Of a DNA stretch of 31,287 nucleotides, positions 1 through 8,465 are shown piece after piece. Location: contig MVAA01000103.1 of assembly GCA_003266105.1 (NCBI GenBank), positions 1-31,287 of the forward strand, written 5' to 3'. This DNA comes from Methanosphaera sp. rholeuAM6. GTDB lineage: Archaea; Methanobacteriota; Methanobacteria; Methanobacteriales; Methanobacteriaceae. Under the pieces are notes generated by a model, which saw only the letters and a program-made list of their open reading frames with translations, had not been told where the DNA came from and searched no databases. Each line of letters starts with the position of its first letter. Position 1 is the stretch's first letter. The translations under genes and the position numbers were made by a program.

Positions 1-532
1 AAAATTTTACTTCGCTATACGCTGATATAACGAAGTAAAAATAAAACCGATTTTCAACACAAATTTCAACAATAACAAAGTACTTCTAAAATAGTAAAAA
101 TCAATGACTACATATACATCACTTATAGTAAAAATACTATTTTAACAAAAAAATAAAAAAATCCTATTTTTTCATAAAAAAATTTCGAAATCAGCAACTT
201 AACAAAAAAATTTTTATAAAATTTAAGACAAAAAATTTTTTCCATATGATTGAAAATTTTTAATTTCCAGAAAAATTAGATCCTAAAAAAAATTTCATTA
301 TAAATTAATTTGAAATCTGATTAATGAACAGATGTTAAAAAAAAAGAAAAAAGAAAAAAATCATATATTTATATAAATTTAATGTAATATTATTTTTAAG
401 TTGAATTAAATGTTATTTAAAGCTATAAAATAAGATCATCAATTAATATAACCTTAAACGGCTTATTTAATTTTAACATTGAATTGTTTGCTTTATTCAG
501 TATTAAATACAATAAAGTACGGTTTTTGTATT
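1..532. other. intergenic region, no gene seen
   Basis: Apart from the palindrome at 5-40 this stretch is very AT-rich with stop codons in all frames. A purine-only run lies near 335-360. I looked downstream of the SAP gene (towards lower coordinates) for a lost C-terminal part and found none in any minus-strand frame. Confidence 0.6.
5..40. repeat. 36-bp interrupted palindrome, loxP/dif-like
   Basis: Left arm TTTTACTTCGCTATA (5-19) and right arm TATAACGAAGTAAAA (26-40) are inverted copies with one mismatch, around the 6-bp centre CGCTGA. The outer ACTTCG and CGAAGT blocks are 16 bp apart, the same spacing as in loxP, and the 11-6-11 geometry is that of Xer/dif sites. It could instead fold as an RNA hairpin, but no long T-run follows on the plus strand and the minus-strand side leaves the window. 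No second copy was seen here. The structure is seen; the role is inference. Confidence 0.45.
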
Positions 533-940
533 TTAGTTATCTAAAACTTTTGATAAAACGTTATGAATTCCATGAAATACTTTAAATGCGTTTTCATATG
601 TTGTTTTAGGATGATTTTTAAACCATATATTATTGTTAACATTGAATGTGAAACTGGAATCTTTACAATCTTCAAAGAATTTCCTATTATTTTGGGATGA
701 AATAGTCCCAATTTTATTTTCTAAAGAAAAATTTGAAAGTATTGAAGATTTTTTTCCATTCATAGTATTATTCATTGTTTTGTTATTTAACAGGTACTTG
801 TTGATTCTTTTTTCAAGATCAACTCTTTTTCCTGTAGATTTTAATCCTTCTTTATGACAAAAGTCAATTAATTCCTCTTTTAAATAATAATACTCATTAA
901 ATTCTTCAGTACTTAATTCTTTACTTAAAATTGGTTTCAT
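533..940 (-). CDS. SAP-domain protein with partial DUF6434-like region
   Basis: 135 residues. The N-terminal third (about 5-50: LSKELSTEEF, YYLKEELIDFC, LKSTGKRVDLEKRI) matches the SAP helix-extension-helix pattern of a small family of SAP-domain proteins. Residues about 95-122 (FTFNVNNNIWFKNHP, KTTYENAFKVFHGI) look like the DUF6434 segment that follows SAP there. From memory, family members continue with a second block of about 50-60 residues; here the frame stops, so the protein may be C-terminally shortened. The start ATG at 940 lies about 50 bp from a minus-strand TATA box (988-1001). SAP domains often bind nucleic acid; the role here is unknown. Confidence 0.7.
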   Translation of the reverse strand: MKPILSKELSTEEFNEYYYLKEELIDFCHKEGLKSTGKRVDLEKRINKYLLNNKTMNNTMNGKKSSILSNFSLENKIGTISSQNNRKFFEDCKDSSFTFNVNNNIWFKNHPKTTYENAFKVFHGIHNVLSKVLDN

Positions 941-987
941 ATTAATTCATCTTAAAAAGTTCAACATTATAATATATATTGATAATA

Positions 988-1001
988 CTATTTAAATATA
1001 T
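988..1001 (-). promoter_or_regulatory. TATA box of the SAP-domain gene
   Basis: On the minus strand this reads TATATTTAAATAGT, a good archaeal box A. Transcription would start about 25 bp downstream, near 965, leaving a short leader before the ATG at 940. Confidence 0.5.
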
Positions 1002-1344
1002 TTATTTTAATAAAAAAATTTTCATGAAAAAATATAATAATACAAACTGGTTTGAGAAAAATATAAAAAATTTTTTAATTTTAAAATTTTTGAAAAAAGA
1101 TAAAAATAAAAATACATAAAATATTTAAAAACATATCTTTTTCTGTGAAAGTAATACTTTAATAACAGTTATAATTATTATGGTCATATATTAAATTATA
1201 TATATTAATTTTTTATTATTTTTATATTATTACTATTATTAAGTGGATTTTAATATCTATTGTTCATAATTAATAACGTCCAAAAATAAAAAATGGGTGA
1301 ATTTTTTTCAAGAATATTTAAATACTAGAAAATATAAATTATGT

Positions 1345-1577
1345 ATTATGGTATTTACTATTTTGATTTTAAAATGTAAATATCATAAAAAGCATTATGA
1401 GTGCAAACAGTATTCAAAGTTATTTGAAATATTAAATTAATTTAAATAAAGACATTCACTATACTACTATTATTATTTCAAAGGAGAAAACCTTAAATAA
1501 TAAAGATTTCATAGATTTCATTTAAATTATATTAACAATACTTGCTGTTGTATTGTTAAGATCTTCATAATTTTTTT
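1345..1577 (+). ncRNA. candidate non-coding RNA
   Basis: A TATA box (TATTTAAATA, 1315-1324) would place a start near 1345. A hairpin follows at once at 1347-1387: TATGGTATTTAC (1347-1358) pairs with GTAAATATCATA (1376-1387) with one G-U pair, then after a bulge ATTTT pairs with AAAAT around a 6-nt loop. At 1532-1559 TTAACAATAC and GTATTGTTAA form a perfect 10-bp stem with an 8-nt loop, and a seven-T run lies at about 1569-1576, like a terminator. No ORF of note lies between. It could be chance in AT-rich DNA. Confidence 0.25.
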
Positions 1578-1954
1578 CACATAATTTTGGTAATATAAAG
1601 TAATCATTATAAAGAAAAAAACTTTTTTGATTCAAATATTATTCATAACTTGATTATATTCAAAAACATACATATAAAGTTATAAAGGATCATTTCTATA
1701 AAATATTCACATATTATTAAAATATTTTTTGATATATGGATAAATACAATGAAATCCCTTTTTCATAATTTTTGTTTAGAAGGGTTAAATATTATTAATA
1801 ATCTTTCGAAAGGAAAATTGGAATTAGAAGATGTCTGTTTCTTCTTTTTTCAATTATATTATTTTTTTTTCAAACTTTTTATCATTAAACTTATTATTAC
1901 GTAATATACTAATTAAAAATAGTTAAAAAATGGTGAAGAGTATTTAGATGGGAA

Positions 1955-2698
1955 TTATATTTCAAATCCACCATCAACTTTAATAATTTGTCCGTCAATA
2001 AATGCAGAATCATCGCTTGCCAAGAATAAAGCAACTGTTGCAATATCATCAGGTTCTCCACATCTTTTTACAGGACATTGATCAATCATTTGCTGTAATG
2101 CTGATGGTCCACCAATACTATCAACCATAGCTGTGTGTATTAATCCTGGTGCTATACCGTTACATCTGATTTCAGGACCTAATTCCCATGCAATAGATTT
2201 GGTTAATCCTGCCATTGCGTGTTTACTGTCAACATATGCTGCAAAACCGTGGTGTGCTGCAAATGATGCTACTGAACATGTATTAACTATGGTACCTTTT
2301 CCTTTTTCTTTCATTACAGGAGCTACCAGTTGTGTTAGGATTAAACTGCTTGTAACGTTAACGTTTAATATTTTATTCCATTCTTCAACTGTTAAATCCA
2401 TGAGTGGTGACATACTTAACATTCCAGCATTGTTAAAGAGAATGTCAACAGTACCATATTCTTCCATAGTTACGTCAAATATTTTTTTGACATCATCCAA
2501 ATTAGACATGTCAGCTATGACATAGATTGCTTCATTACCTTCTTCTTTAATTTGATCGACTACCTGTTTTGCTCTTTCTTCATTTCTTCCGGTAACAACT
2601 ACTTTTGCTCCTTCTTGTGCAAATAATATTGCAGTTGCTCTACCCATTCCTGAAGTTGATCCTGTAGTTATTGCTACTTTTCCGTCTAGTTTTCCCAT
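1955..2698 (-). CDS. short-chain dehydrogenase/reductase (SDR)
   Basis: 247 residues, the normal length of a classical SDR, probably a cytosolic NAD(P)H-dependent oxidoreductase. It has the Rossmann motif TGSTSGMG near the N-terminus, NNAG in the middle, the catalytic YxxxK (YVDSK) preceded by a serine-containing segment (TCSVAS), and the C-terminal FLASDDSAFIDGQIIKVDGG pattern. The substrate cannot be told. I chose the ATG at 2698 (MGKLDGK) because AGGTGAT lies just before it; a longer in-frame start at the GTG 2707 would lie inside that ribosome binding site. It is a single gene, divergent from the ketopantoate reductase-like gene. Confidence 0.93.
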   Translation of the reverse strand: MGKLDGKVAITTGSTSGMGRATAILFAQEGAKVVVTGRNEERAKQVVDQIKEEGNEAIYVIADMSNLDDVKKIFDVTMEEYGTVDILFNNAGMLSMSPLMDLTVEEWNKILNVNVTSSLILTQLVAPVMKEKGKGTIVNTCSVASFAAHHGFAAYVDSKHAMAGLTKSIAWELGPEIRCNGIAPGLIHTAMVDSIGGPSALQQMIDQCPVKRCGEPDDIATVALFLASDDSAFIDGQIIKVDGGFEI

Positions 2699-2760
2699 GT
2701 TTATCACCTATATTATTTATCATAATTAATCATTATAATATATAATAATATGTTTCTTTT

Positions 2761-2770
2761 ACTATTTAAA
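2761..2770 (-). promoter_or_regulatory. TATA box of the SDR gene
   Basis: Minus strand TTTAAATAGT, a canonical archaeal box A about 63 bp from the ATG, giving a leader of about 40 nt. Confidence 0.5.
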
Positions 2771-2830
2771 TTTATTATTATTTTCTTAAATGAATTTAGC
2801 ATTAACTATTTATCCAATCTTGAAAAGAGA

Positions 2831-2838
2831 TATAAATA
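2831..2838 (+). promoter_or_regulatory. TATA-like box before the ketopantoate reductase-like gene
   Basis: TATAAATA lies about 26 bp before the first ATG (2857). If it is the true box, the mRNA would have almost no leader. An AAAGGGAT ribosome binding site (2848-2855) argues for a slightly more upstream start, for example from TATTTAT near 2807. Confidence 0.35.
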
Positions 2839-2856
2839 AGAAATTATAAAGGGATT

Positions 2857-3810
2857 ATGATGAATATATTAATAATTGGTTCTGGTGCAATAGGTATAGC
2901 ATTAGGTGCATCAATGTTATCACAAAAAGCAAAAGTATCGTTTTATTCCAGAGAAAAAACGGCACAGGCTATTAAAACTAAGGGAATAGAAAGAATAGGA
3001 TTATTCAATCATTACAAATTTACCAGCGATGAATTCACAGTCTACACGACATATGATGATATTCCAAACAACCAGTTTGATTATGTGTTTATAAGCTCAA
3101 AAACAACAGCGAATGATGATATCAGTAAAAAATTAGATGAAAACCGTAGAATTCTTAAAAACAATGCAAGGATAATTATTTTTCAGAATGGATTCGGTAA
3201 CGATAAATTATACCTGCGATTCTTTAACAAAACACAGGTATTCTGTGCAAGAGTTATCACGGGCTTCAATAGGCCGCAATTAAATATCAGTGAAATAACG
3301 GTGCATACACAACCAATATTGTTGGGATCACTACAGGATTCTCCTGTGGAATGCCTGTCAGAAATTGCTGAAATGATAAATAATTCTGGAATACCTAGTC
3401 AAACAACAACCGAATTATCAAAATATTTATGGGATAAAATGCTATATAACTGTACTTTGAATCCATTAAGTGCAGTATTGAATGTCAATTATGGTAAACT
3501 AACAGAAAATGAATATACAATAGAGATAATGAATGAATTGATTGATGAAATATTTAACGTTATAAAAACCAGTGGATATTCTTCTAATTGGAATTCATCG
3601 GAGGAGTATAAGGAAATATTCTATTCAAAGCTTGTACCAGATACATATAACCATAAATCATCTACATTACAGGATATACTTAAAAAACAAAAAACGGAAA
3701 TTGATACGTTAACAGGTAAGGTAATTGAATTGGCAGATGAATACAATGTTGAAGTACCGGTTAATAAGGTGATATATAATCAGATTAAAGCATTAGAATC
3801 TGATTTTTGA
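2857..3810 (+). CDS. ketopantoate reductase family protein (PanE/ApbA)
   Basis: 317 residues. The N-terminus ILIIGSGAIG is the dinucleotide-binding GxGxxG fold. In the C-terminal half, the segment WDKMLYNCTLNPLSAVL matches the helix of 2-dehydropantoate 2-reductases that carries the catalytic Lys and the Asn-Pro-Leu-(S/T)-Ala motif. The family reduces ketopantoate to pantoate with NADPH, a step towards coenzyme A that archaea also need. Relatives act on other 2-keto acids, so a direct panE assignment is likely but not certain. Start ATG 2857, with ATG 2860 as an equal option. Its 3' end overlaps the convergent gene by 18 bp. Confidence 0.85.
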   Translation: MMNILIIGSGAIGIALGASMLSQKAKVSFYSREKTAQAIKTKGIERIGLFNHYKFTSDEFTVYTTYDDIPNNQFDYVFISSKTTANDDISKKLDENRRILKNNARIIIFQNGFGNDKLYLRFFNKTQVFCARVITGFNRPQLNISEITVHTQPILLGSLQDSPVECLSEIAEMINNSGIPSQTTTELSKYLWDKMLYNCTLNPLSAVLNVNYGKLTENEYTIEIMNELIDEIFNVIKTSGYSSNWNSSEEYKEIFYSKLVPDTYNHKSSTLQDILKKQKTEIDTLTGKVIELADEYNVEVPVNKVIYNQIKALESDF

Positions 3811-4311
3811 GTTAACTATCTTTTCAAATTCATTCTTATTATTTTCCATGTTTGTTTTGAATTTTTTATAATTGTCTTTGAATTCATCTTCCCTAATGAT
3901 GTCACTTTCAAATTTTAGAACGGATAATGCCATTTCTATTAGATTGCCAACCAGTTTTTTTACAAATTCTAAATCAGTAACAATATCCTTAACTTCCCCT
4001 TCCTGATTTTTTGAAAGATTGTTCTTTAATAGATTGTTTAGAGAGTTGTTAATCGCTTCAAAAATATTGTCTATCATTATATTGGTATCCAGGACATTTT
4101 CATCAAAGTTGTATTTTACATCGCTTGATTTTTCCAGTATTTTAAATATTATCTGAAGTATGGTTTTATGGGTAAATGACATGAATCGTTTAGTTAGTTT
4201 TGCCAGTAAAATTATGGAATGTTCATCGAGATTATTCTTTGTAAAAGCTTTAATTAGGAAATCAGCATATTTGTTAAATTTAATGAATATTGCCTTGATA
4301 TTATTTATCAT
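3793..4311 (-). CDS. helical hypothetical protein
   Basis: 172 residues, rich in Lys, Asn, Ile and Leu, almost certainly all-helical, with no signal peptide, membrane segment or cysteine motif. I recognise no family. The middle and C-terminal parts (about 75-170) look coiled-coil-like. A possible ribosome binding site AAAGGACA lies about 11 bp before the ATG at 4311, rather far. It converges on the ketopantoate reductase-like gene with an 18-bp overlap of the 3' ends. Confidence 0.7.
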   Translation of the reverse strand: MINNIKAIFIKFNKYADFLIKAFTKNNLDEHSIILLAKLTKRFMSFTHKTILQIIFKILEKSSDVKYNFDENVLDTNIMIDNIFEAINNSLNNLLKNNLSKNQEGEVKDIVTDLEFVKKLVGNLIEMALSVLKFESDIIREDEFKDNYKKFKTNMENNKNEFEKIVNSKIRF

Positions 4312-4476
4312 ATTAATCAGTGTCCTTTAATTCTATTATCCAATTTATTGTTATATGTTATTAAATGTTTCATATGTATTTATTGCTAATTATATATGGT
4401 ACGGAAAACTGTTATTATCTTATTAGTACATTATTATTAATAAGCGTATTAATTTTTAAGAATTAGTTATGAAACA

Positions 4477-4487
4477 TTTATATAGTA
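4477..4487 (+). promoter_or_regulatory. TATA box upstream of the 718-residue gene
   Basis: ATTTATATAGT in an otherwise empty 290-bp gap. A start about 25 bp downstream would leave a leader of roughly 95 nt before the ATG at 4602. Confidence 0.4.
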
Positions 4488-4601
4488 GGGTTATACAAAA
4501 TATTAATTATCAGACTAAAATAATAAACATTATAATAAAAACAATTATAATCACATATATTTTTAATCTGAATAACAAAAAAGAGGTAAAAATAAATACT
4601 T

Positions 4602-6758
4602 ATGAAATACCATTATAAAAACAGAAAAAGCAGTGATTTTAAATTAATCACACAACAAGACACCAAAAACAAAACAACAACAGAACTAGTAAAACAGGAA
4701 TATCCTTACATATATCAGGCTATGAAAAAAGAAAACTACAAAATAGAATATGATGACTTTGAAATAATACAAGAAATCATAGATGAAGATAAAGTAGTAG
4801 GAATCATTGCCATGATAAATCAGGATGCATTGGATCAAACATTATGCATCAATGAAATATACATATTGCCCGAACACAGAAACAAAGGATTATTCTACCA
4901 GAATTTACTTAATCTCTTATCACAGCCGAATATGACAGTAGCATTAAGAAATCCAAGCAGAAGAATAATAGACCTATTAATAGAATACAAATTCGCACAA
5001 AAGTTGGATAATAATTTAGTAGTCAGTTATGTGGATTTCTATGTTGATTATTCTAAACACTATACAAATAAGAAAATCAAGGAATACTATAATGAATTTC
5101 AAAAAAATTATCAGAAAGAATTTATCAGGACAGAATACTACGACTTAAATATCAATTCATCCATATTTTTTGATATAGACAATATTCTGGTATTCAATAA
5201 AAATCCTGCATACATAGAAACAGCCAGATTATGTGATTCTAAAAAGGAAAATTACTATCAAAAAATAAATAATGTGGATATGGTCTATATAAACGTTCTA
5301 CTGGAATCTTTAAATACAATAGATGATAATATAATTAAATTCTACGAAGAGAATATACAACGCATAAACAAATATCTGAAAGTCGATAACATATTAGGAA
5401 CTAAAGATGAATTAACACCATTGTTTATTGAATTACTCCATAAAAATGATTTGTCAACGGATGATGGTTATAAAATAAGAAAACAGGTAATTAACGCACT
5501 AAAACGAAATGAAATCATACCAAAATCCATAGTTCTGCGAACAGTATATTTAATAGAACATTATCCACAAGAAGATGTGATAATTGATAAAAATCTGGAA
5601 TTAGGACGTGATTTGGAGGAAGAATGTCCTTACTGTAATACAAACAATTATAGTATTCTTGAAGTATGTAGAGAATGCGGATATAATCTGCAGAGAAATA
5701 ATCATTTTGAAGAGAACTTTCCGGAAATCATAAGTGAAAATTTCTTCTTGCATCAGATAATACCTGAATGTACAATTAAAGAGGAAATTAATAATAAACA
5801 GGAAAAACTACATGATTATGTACCTGATGAACTCTTCTATGATGAATTTGATAAGGAAGTAGTATATGAAACCCAGACAAAAATGGCTACATATCAACTG
5901 TTAAAGGAAATTGAGGACCTGGTTTACTTTGACATATTTGATTACGATGGTTTAAACAGTATTCGAGAAGGTAGTGCATTTGATTATGCTAAGAAAAATC
6001 ATCTGATTAAAGAATTAAAGGATTACAGGTTATACTTTGAAATAATGGATGTATGTTTTCCCGTAAAGGAACTGAAAAATATATTAGAAAACAACAATCA
6101 AAACATTGACGGTTCAAGAGAAGAACTGTTGGAAAGAATTAAAAGAGAACTCAGTCCCATTGATATATTCGGTAAAAAATATGAAATTACTAAAGAAGGA
6201 ACAGATTTTCTTAAAAATCATCAAGCATATGACTATTTCATAGATAACATCAGACAATTTCTTTTCTATGAATTTGTAGAATTTACAAAGCATTATAGTG
6301 GTAAATTAATAGAATTAGCCGATTCATTCATAGATTATATGGAAGAAATCTCTATTGAATATAATGACATCAGAAAATATCATAAGGTTGTAGTCAATAA
6401 ATTAAATAATATACAAAAGGAAAGTGATGAATATCTGGTTTTATTCACACAGTTATTCATAATGGATATAAACTATTGGATAAGTATGAAAGAACATGCA
6501 CATGGTGAAAAACCGTTAAGTATAGATGTCAGCTTAGAATATCCGGAAATCAAACAACTGTTCTTAAAGAAGAACATAAATGAGATATTCAGTCAAGCAT
6601 TTGATAAGATAGAAATTGAGGATCTTAAGAAATATGAGGATTTATCATTATGTTATCTTATTAAATCATTGAAATATGAAGATATTGAAGATCTCAATAG
6701 AGAAATAGAAAATGATAAGTACAATTATGAATATGTAAAGTCATTAATAAAGGAATGA
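4602..6758 (+). CDS. multidomain protein: GNAT-like, zinc ribbon, SAP-like
   Basis: 718 residues. About 60-135 resembles a GNAT N-acetyltransferase core: VVGIIAMI, then INEIYILPEHRNKGLFYQNL, close to the acetyl-CoA pyrophosphate loop (R/Q-x-x-G-x-A/G). A zinc ribbon follows with Cys342, Cys345, Cys356 and Cys359 (CPYC, CRECG). About 487-516 is SAP-like (VKELKNILENN, DGSREELLERIKREL). The last 170 residues are helical and unassigned. GAGGT lies about 15 bp before the ATG, rather far, so the start is probable only. I know no described protein with this order; a modification enzyme acting on a nucleic-acid-bound target is speculation. It stands alone between two gaps. Confidence 0.8.
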   Translation: MKYHYKNRKSSDFKLITQQDTKNKTTTELVKQEYPYIYQAMKKENYKIEYDDFEIIQEIIDEDKVVGIIAMINQDALDQTLCINEIYILPEHRNKGLFYQNLLNLLSQPNMTVALRNPSRRIIDLLIEYKFAQKLDNNLVVSYVDFYVDYSKHYTNKKIKEYYNEFQKNYQKEFIRTEYYDLNINSSIFFDIDNILVFNKNPAYIETARLCDSKKENYYQKINNVDMVYINVLLESLNTIDDNIIKFYEENIQRINKYLKVDNILGTKDELTPLFIELLHKNDLSTDDGYKIRKQVINALKRNEIIPKSIVLRTVYLIEHYPQEDVIIDKNLELGRDLEEECPYCNTNNYSILEVCRECGYNLQRNNHFEENFPEIISENFFLHQIIPECTIKEEINNKQEKLHDYVPDELFYDEFDKEVVYETQTKMATYQLLKEIEDLVYFDIFDYDGLNSIREGSAFDYAKKNHLIKELKDYRLYFEIMDVCFPVKELKNILENNNQNIDGSREELLERIKRELSPIDIFGKKYEITKEGTDFLKNHQAYDYFIDNIRQFLFYEFVEFTKHYSGKLIELADSFIDYMEEISIEYNDIRKYHKVVVNKLNNIQKESDEYLVLFTQLFIMDINYWISMKEHAHGEKPLSIDVSLEYPEIKQLFLKKNINEIFSQAFDKIEIEDLKKYEDLSLCYLIKSLKYEDIEDLNREIENDKYNYEYVKSLIKE

Positions 6759-7127
6759 TTCTTGAACCCTCTCCACCCCCTCTTTTTTTCATAAATAGTT
6801 TAACAATTTGGCCAAGTGATGATACGGATGTCAATCAAAAAAAAGGATAGATTATTCTCTATTTATTATATTTTTAATGAATAATATTCAATATAACAGT
6901 AATTTTTCAGTATTACTCATTTATAATAATTAAAGAAAAGTTAATAAATCCTTATAGTTTTTTACAACAAATTATAAGAATAAATTAACTATGAATTAAA
7001 TTTAAAAATGTTTAATTATATCCTGTTTAATTTTAAAAATATTAGAAAAGCTTAATATATACTTCTACAATATATTTAATTATATTATAAGCAAAGATAA
7101 TTTTTTTATATTATTGAGGTGTTAAAG
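6759..7127. other. intergenic gap with T-run terminator and TATA box
   Basis: A C-rich stretch followed by a seven-T run (6783-6789) just after the stop of the 718-residue gene is a likely archaeal terminator. TTAATATATACT (about 7052-7063) is a likely TATA box for the next gene, giving a leader of about 45 nt. Nothing else was seen. Confidence 0.4.
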
Positions 7128-7454
7128 ATGACTCCAGAACCATCATTTACCCAGGCATTACGAGAGGAAGGATTCATTCAAGGAAGTGATGTTGAAGGTA
7201 AAGTAAACGAAACAAAAGAAGAAGTAGTTAACGAAGTACAAGACACAGCAGCCGATGTTGAAACTCAAACAGAAGAAGTTAAAGAAGAAGCTAAAGCTAG
7301 TGTTGATGAAGCTAAAGCAAAAGCTCAGGAAACAAGAGATGCTATTGTTAAAAAAGATACAGCAAAAGCAGAAAGTAGTAATAATACAATGCTATATGTT
7401 GCAATAGCCGTTATAGTCATATTAATATTATTGTTCTTATTTGTATTTAGATAA
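7128..7454 (+). CDS. small tail-anchored coiled-coil membrane protein
   Basis: 108 residues. After a short N-terminal segment (MTPEPSFTQALREEGFIQG) comes a Glu/Lys/Ala-rich helix of about 60 residues with no breaks, expected to be a long amphipathic or coiled-coil rod. A single C-terminal membrane helix (MLYVAIAVIVILILLFLFVF) ends the protein. This is tail-anchor topology, with the rod in the cytosol. The start ATG 7128 is fixed by GAGGTG six bases upstream; the GTG at 7119 is part of that site. Function unknown. Confidence 0.85.
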   Translation: MTPEPSFTQALREEGFIQGSDVEGKVNETKEEVVNEVQDTAADVETQTEEVKEEAKASVDEAKAKAQETRDAIVKKDTAKAESSNNTMLYVAIAVIVILILLFLFVFR

Positions 7455-7485
7455 CTTTATAAACAACTATTTTTTTATATTTTTT
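7455..7485 (+). terminator. T-tract terminator after the tail-anchored protein gene
   Basis: Two T-runs (seven and six T) lie within about 30 bp of the stop codon, typical of archaeal intrinsic termination. No strong stem is needed or seen. Confidence 0.4.
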
Positions 7486-7693
7486 CAATTATATTTTGTC
7501 TATTTTTTCTAATTTTTCCAATTCAAACAATAGATTATCCAGTAATCTTTTAATAATCCAAGCAAATCATCATTTCACCAATCGTATCAATCAAGTATAT
7601 TGCTCAAAAACACTTCACTGATATCAGAGAAATATATTTAACCCAATTAACAAATAGTATAATAACCAAATATTACTCTTATAATGTGATATT

Positions 7694-8032
7694 ATGAAAA
7701 ATACACTAGAAGACCTTGAAATAACAGATAATATTAAATTCATGATAAAATATTGTGACGTTTATCTTGACTACTGTCATGATGAAAACCTATCAATAGA
7801 CGGTAATATTGCCGGTGAAATAGTTGATTCATTGAATGAAATGGAAGATTATCTGGAAAAAGCCACTGAGGAATTAACAATTGAGGATTTTAACGTGTTA
7901 TATGATAACATAAACAATATACATGAATCCTTATTAACTATCAATGATATCAAATTATTCAATACAATTCACATAGTTTATTCAAAAGTAATTAAAGAAA
8001 CAATGGAAATAATAGTAAAACAACTGGAATAA
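7694..8032 (+). CDS. small acidic helical hypothetical protein
   Basis: 112 residues, acidic, mostly helical, no signal peptide or membrane segment. Cys and Asp/Glu residues (KYCDVYLDYCHDENL) sit near the N-terminus but form no recognisable metal motif. The start ATG 7694 is preceded by GTGAT at close spacing. No family recognised. Isolated between AT-rich gaps. Confidence 0.7.
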   Translation: MKNTLEDLEITDNIKFMIKYCDVYLDYCHDENLSIDGNIAGEIVDSLNEMEDYLEKATEELTIEDFNVLYDNINNIHESLLTINDIKLFNTIHIVYSKVIKETMEIIVKQLE

Positions 8033-8095
8033 ATGGTGAAAATAATTGAAGAAATAATGTTTAAACCAACAGGACATATGCATTATCAATATTAG
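8033..8095 (+). pseudogene. 20-codon frame resembling a TrmO/UPF0066 N-terminus
   Basis: Directly after the stop of the preceding gene an ATG opens a 20-codon frame whose end reads FKPTGHMHYQY. This resembles the FKPIGxIHSPY start of the TsaA/TrmO family. Stops follow and no continuation was found in other frames. It may be a relic or a coincidence. Confidence 0.15.
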
Positions 8096-8198
8096 GACGT
8101 AGTTAAATGACACACCAGTAGTGGACATTAAGAAAATATTCACTAGTCAAAAATGTTAAGTATTTACACTACTGATTCTTTAAAAACAGGTGATAAAA

Positions 8199-8414
8199 AT
8201 GTTAATTAAATGTGATATATGTGGACATGAATTTGATCATACTGAGGCTCAAACATGTGATTGTGGCTACGATCCGGTTTCAGCAAACTTAAAATGTCCA
8301 AAATGCATGATAGATATTATTCTACCACCCGAACTGGAAGCACAAAGACAAAAAGAAATAGAAGAAAACTCATTGTTCTCTAAATTGGAAAGAGAATTTG
8401 AAAAAAACGAATAA
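8199..8414 (+). CDS. small two-zinc-site protein
   Basis: 71 residues. Cysteines are arranged as CDICGHEF, TCDCGYD and CPKC, enough for one or two zinc-ribbon sites within the first 40 residues, followed by a charged helix (PELEAQRQKEIEEN). Such proteins usually bind nucleic acid or a protein partner; no specific family is recognised. The start ATG 8199 is preceded by AGGTGAT; the GTG at 8190 belongs to that site. comB follows after 51 bp and may be in the same transcript, though a T-rich stretch (about 8439-8446) lies between. Confidence 0.8.
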   Translation: MLIKCDICGHEFDHTEAQTCDCGYDPVSANLKCPKCMIDIILPPELEAQRQKEIEENSLFSKLEREFEKNE

Positions 8415-8465
8415 TATATTAAAATATAAATTTATACTTTTTTTTATATATTGGGGATATGTAAC

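Larger units (their letters stand above)
941..1954. other. 1-kb gene-poor region with hairpins
   Basis: No convincing gene. It holds the candidate non-coding transcript at 1345-1577. A 51-codon plus-strand frame at 1749-1904 starts MKSLFHNFCL and ends in a run of Phe, Leu, Ile and Lys; it has no ribosome binding site and is probably chance or a relic. The rest is AT-rich with frequent stops. Confidence 0.5.

Noticed and set aside
1749..1904. 51-codon gene
   Set aside because: No ribosome binding site, low-complexity hydrophobic C-terminus and no recognisable family.
6800..6850. C/D box RNA
   Set aside because: GTGATGA resembles a C box, but no D box or C'/D' pair is present at proper distance.
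8033..8198. CAGTAGTG...CACTACTG inverted repeat as a regulatory leader
   Set aside because: The 8-bp arms are 43 bases apart with weak inner structure; not enough to call a riboswitch or operator.
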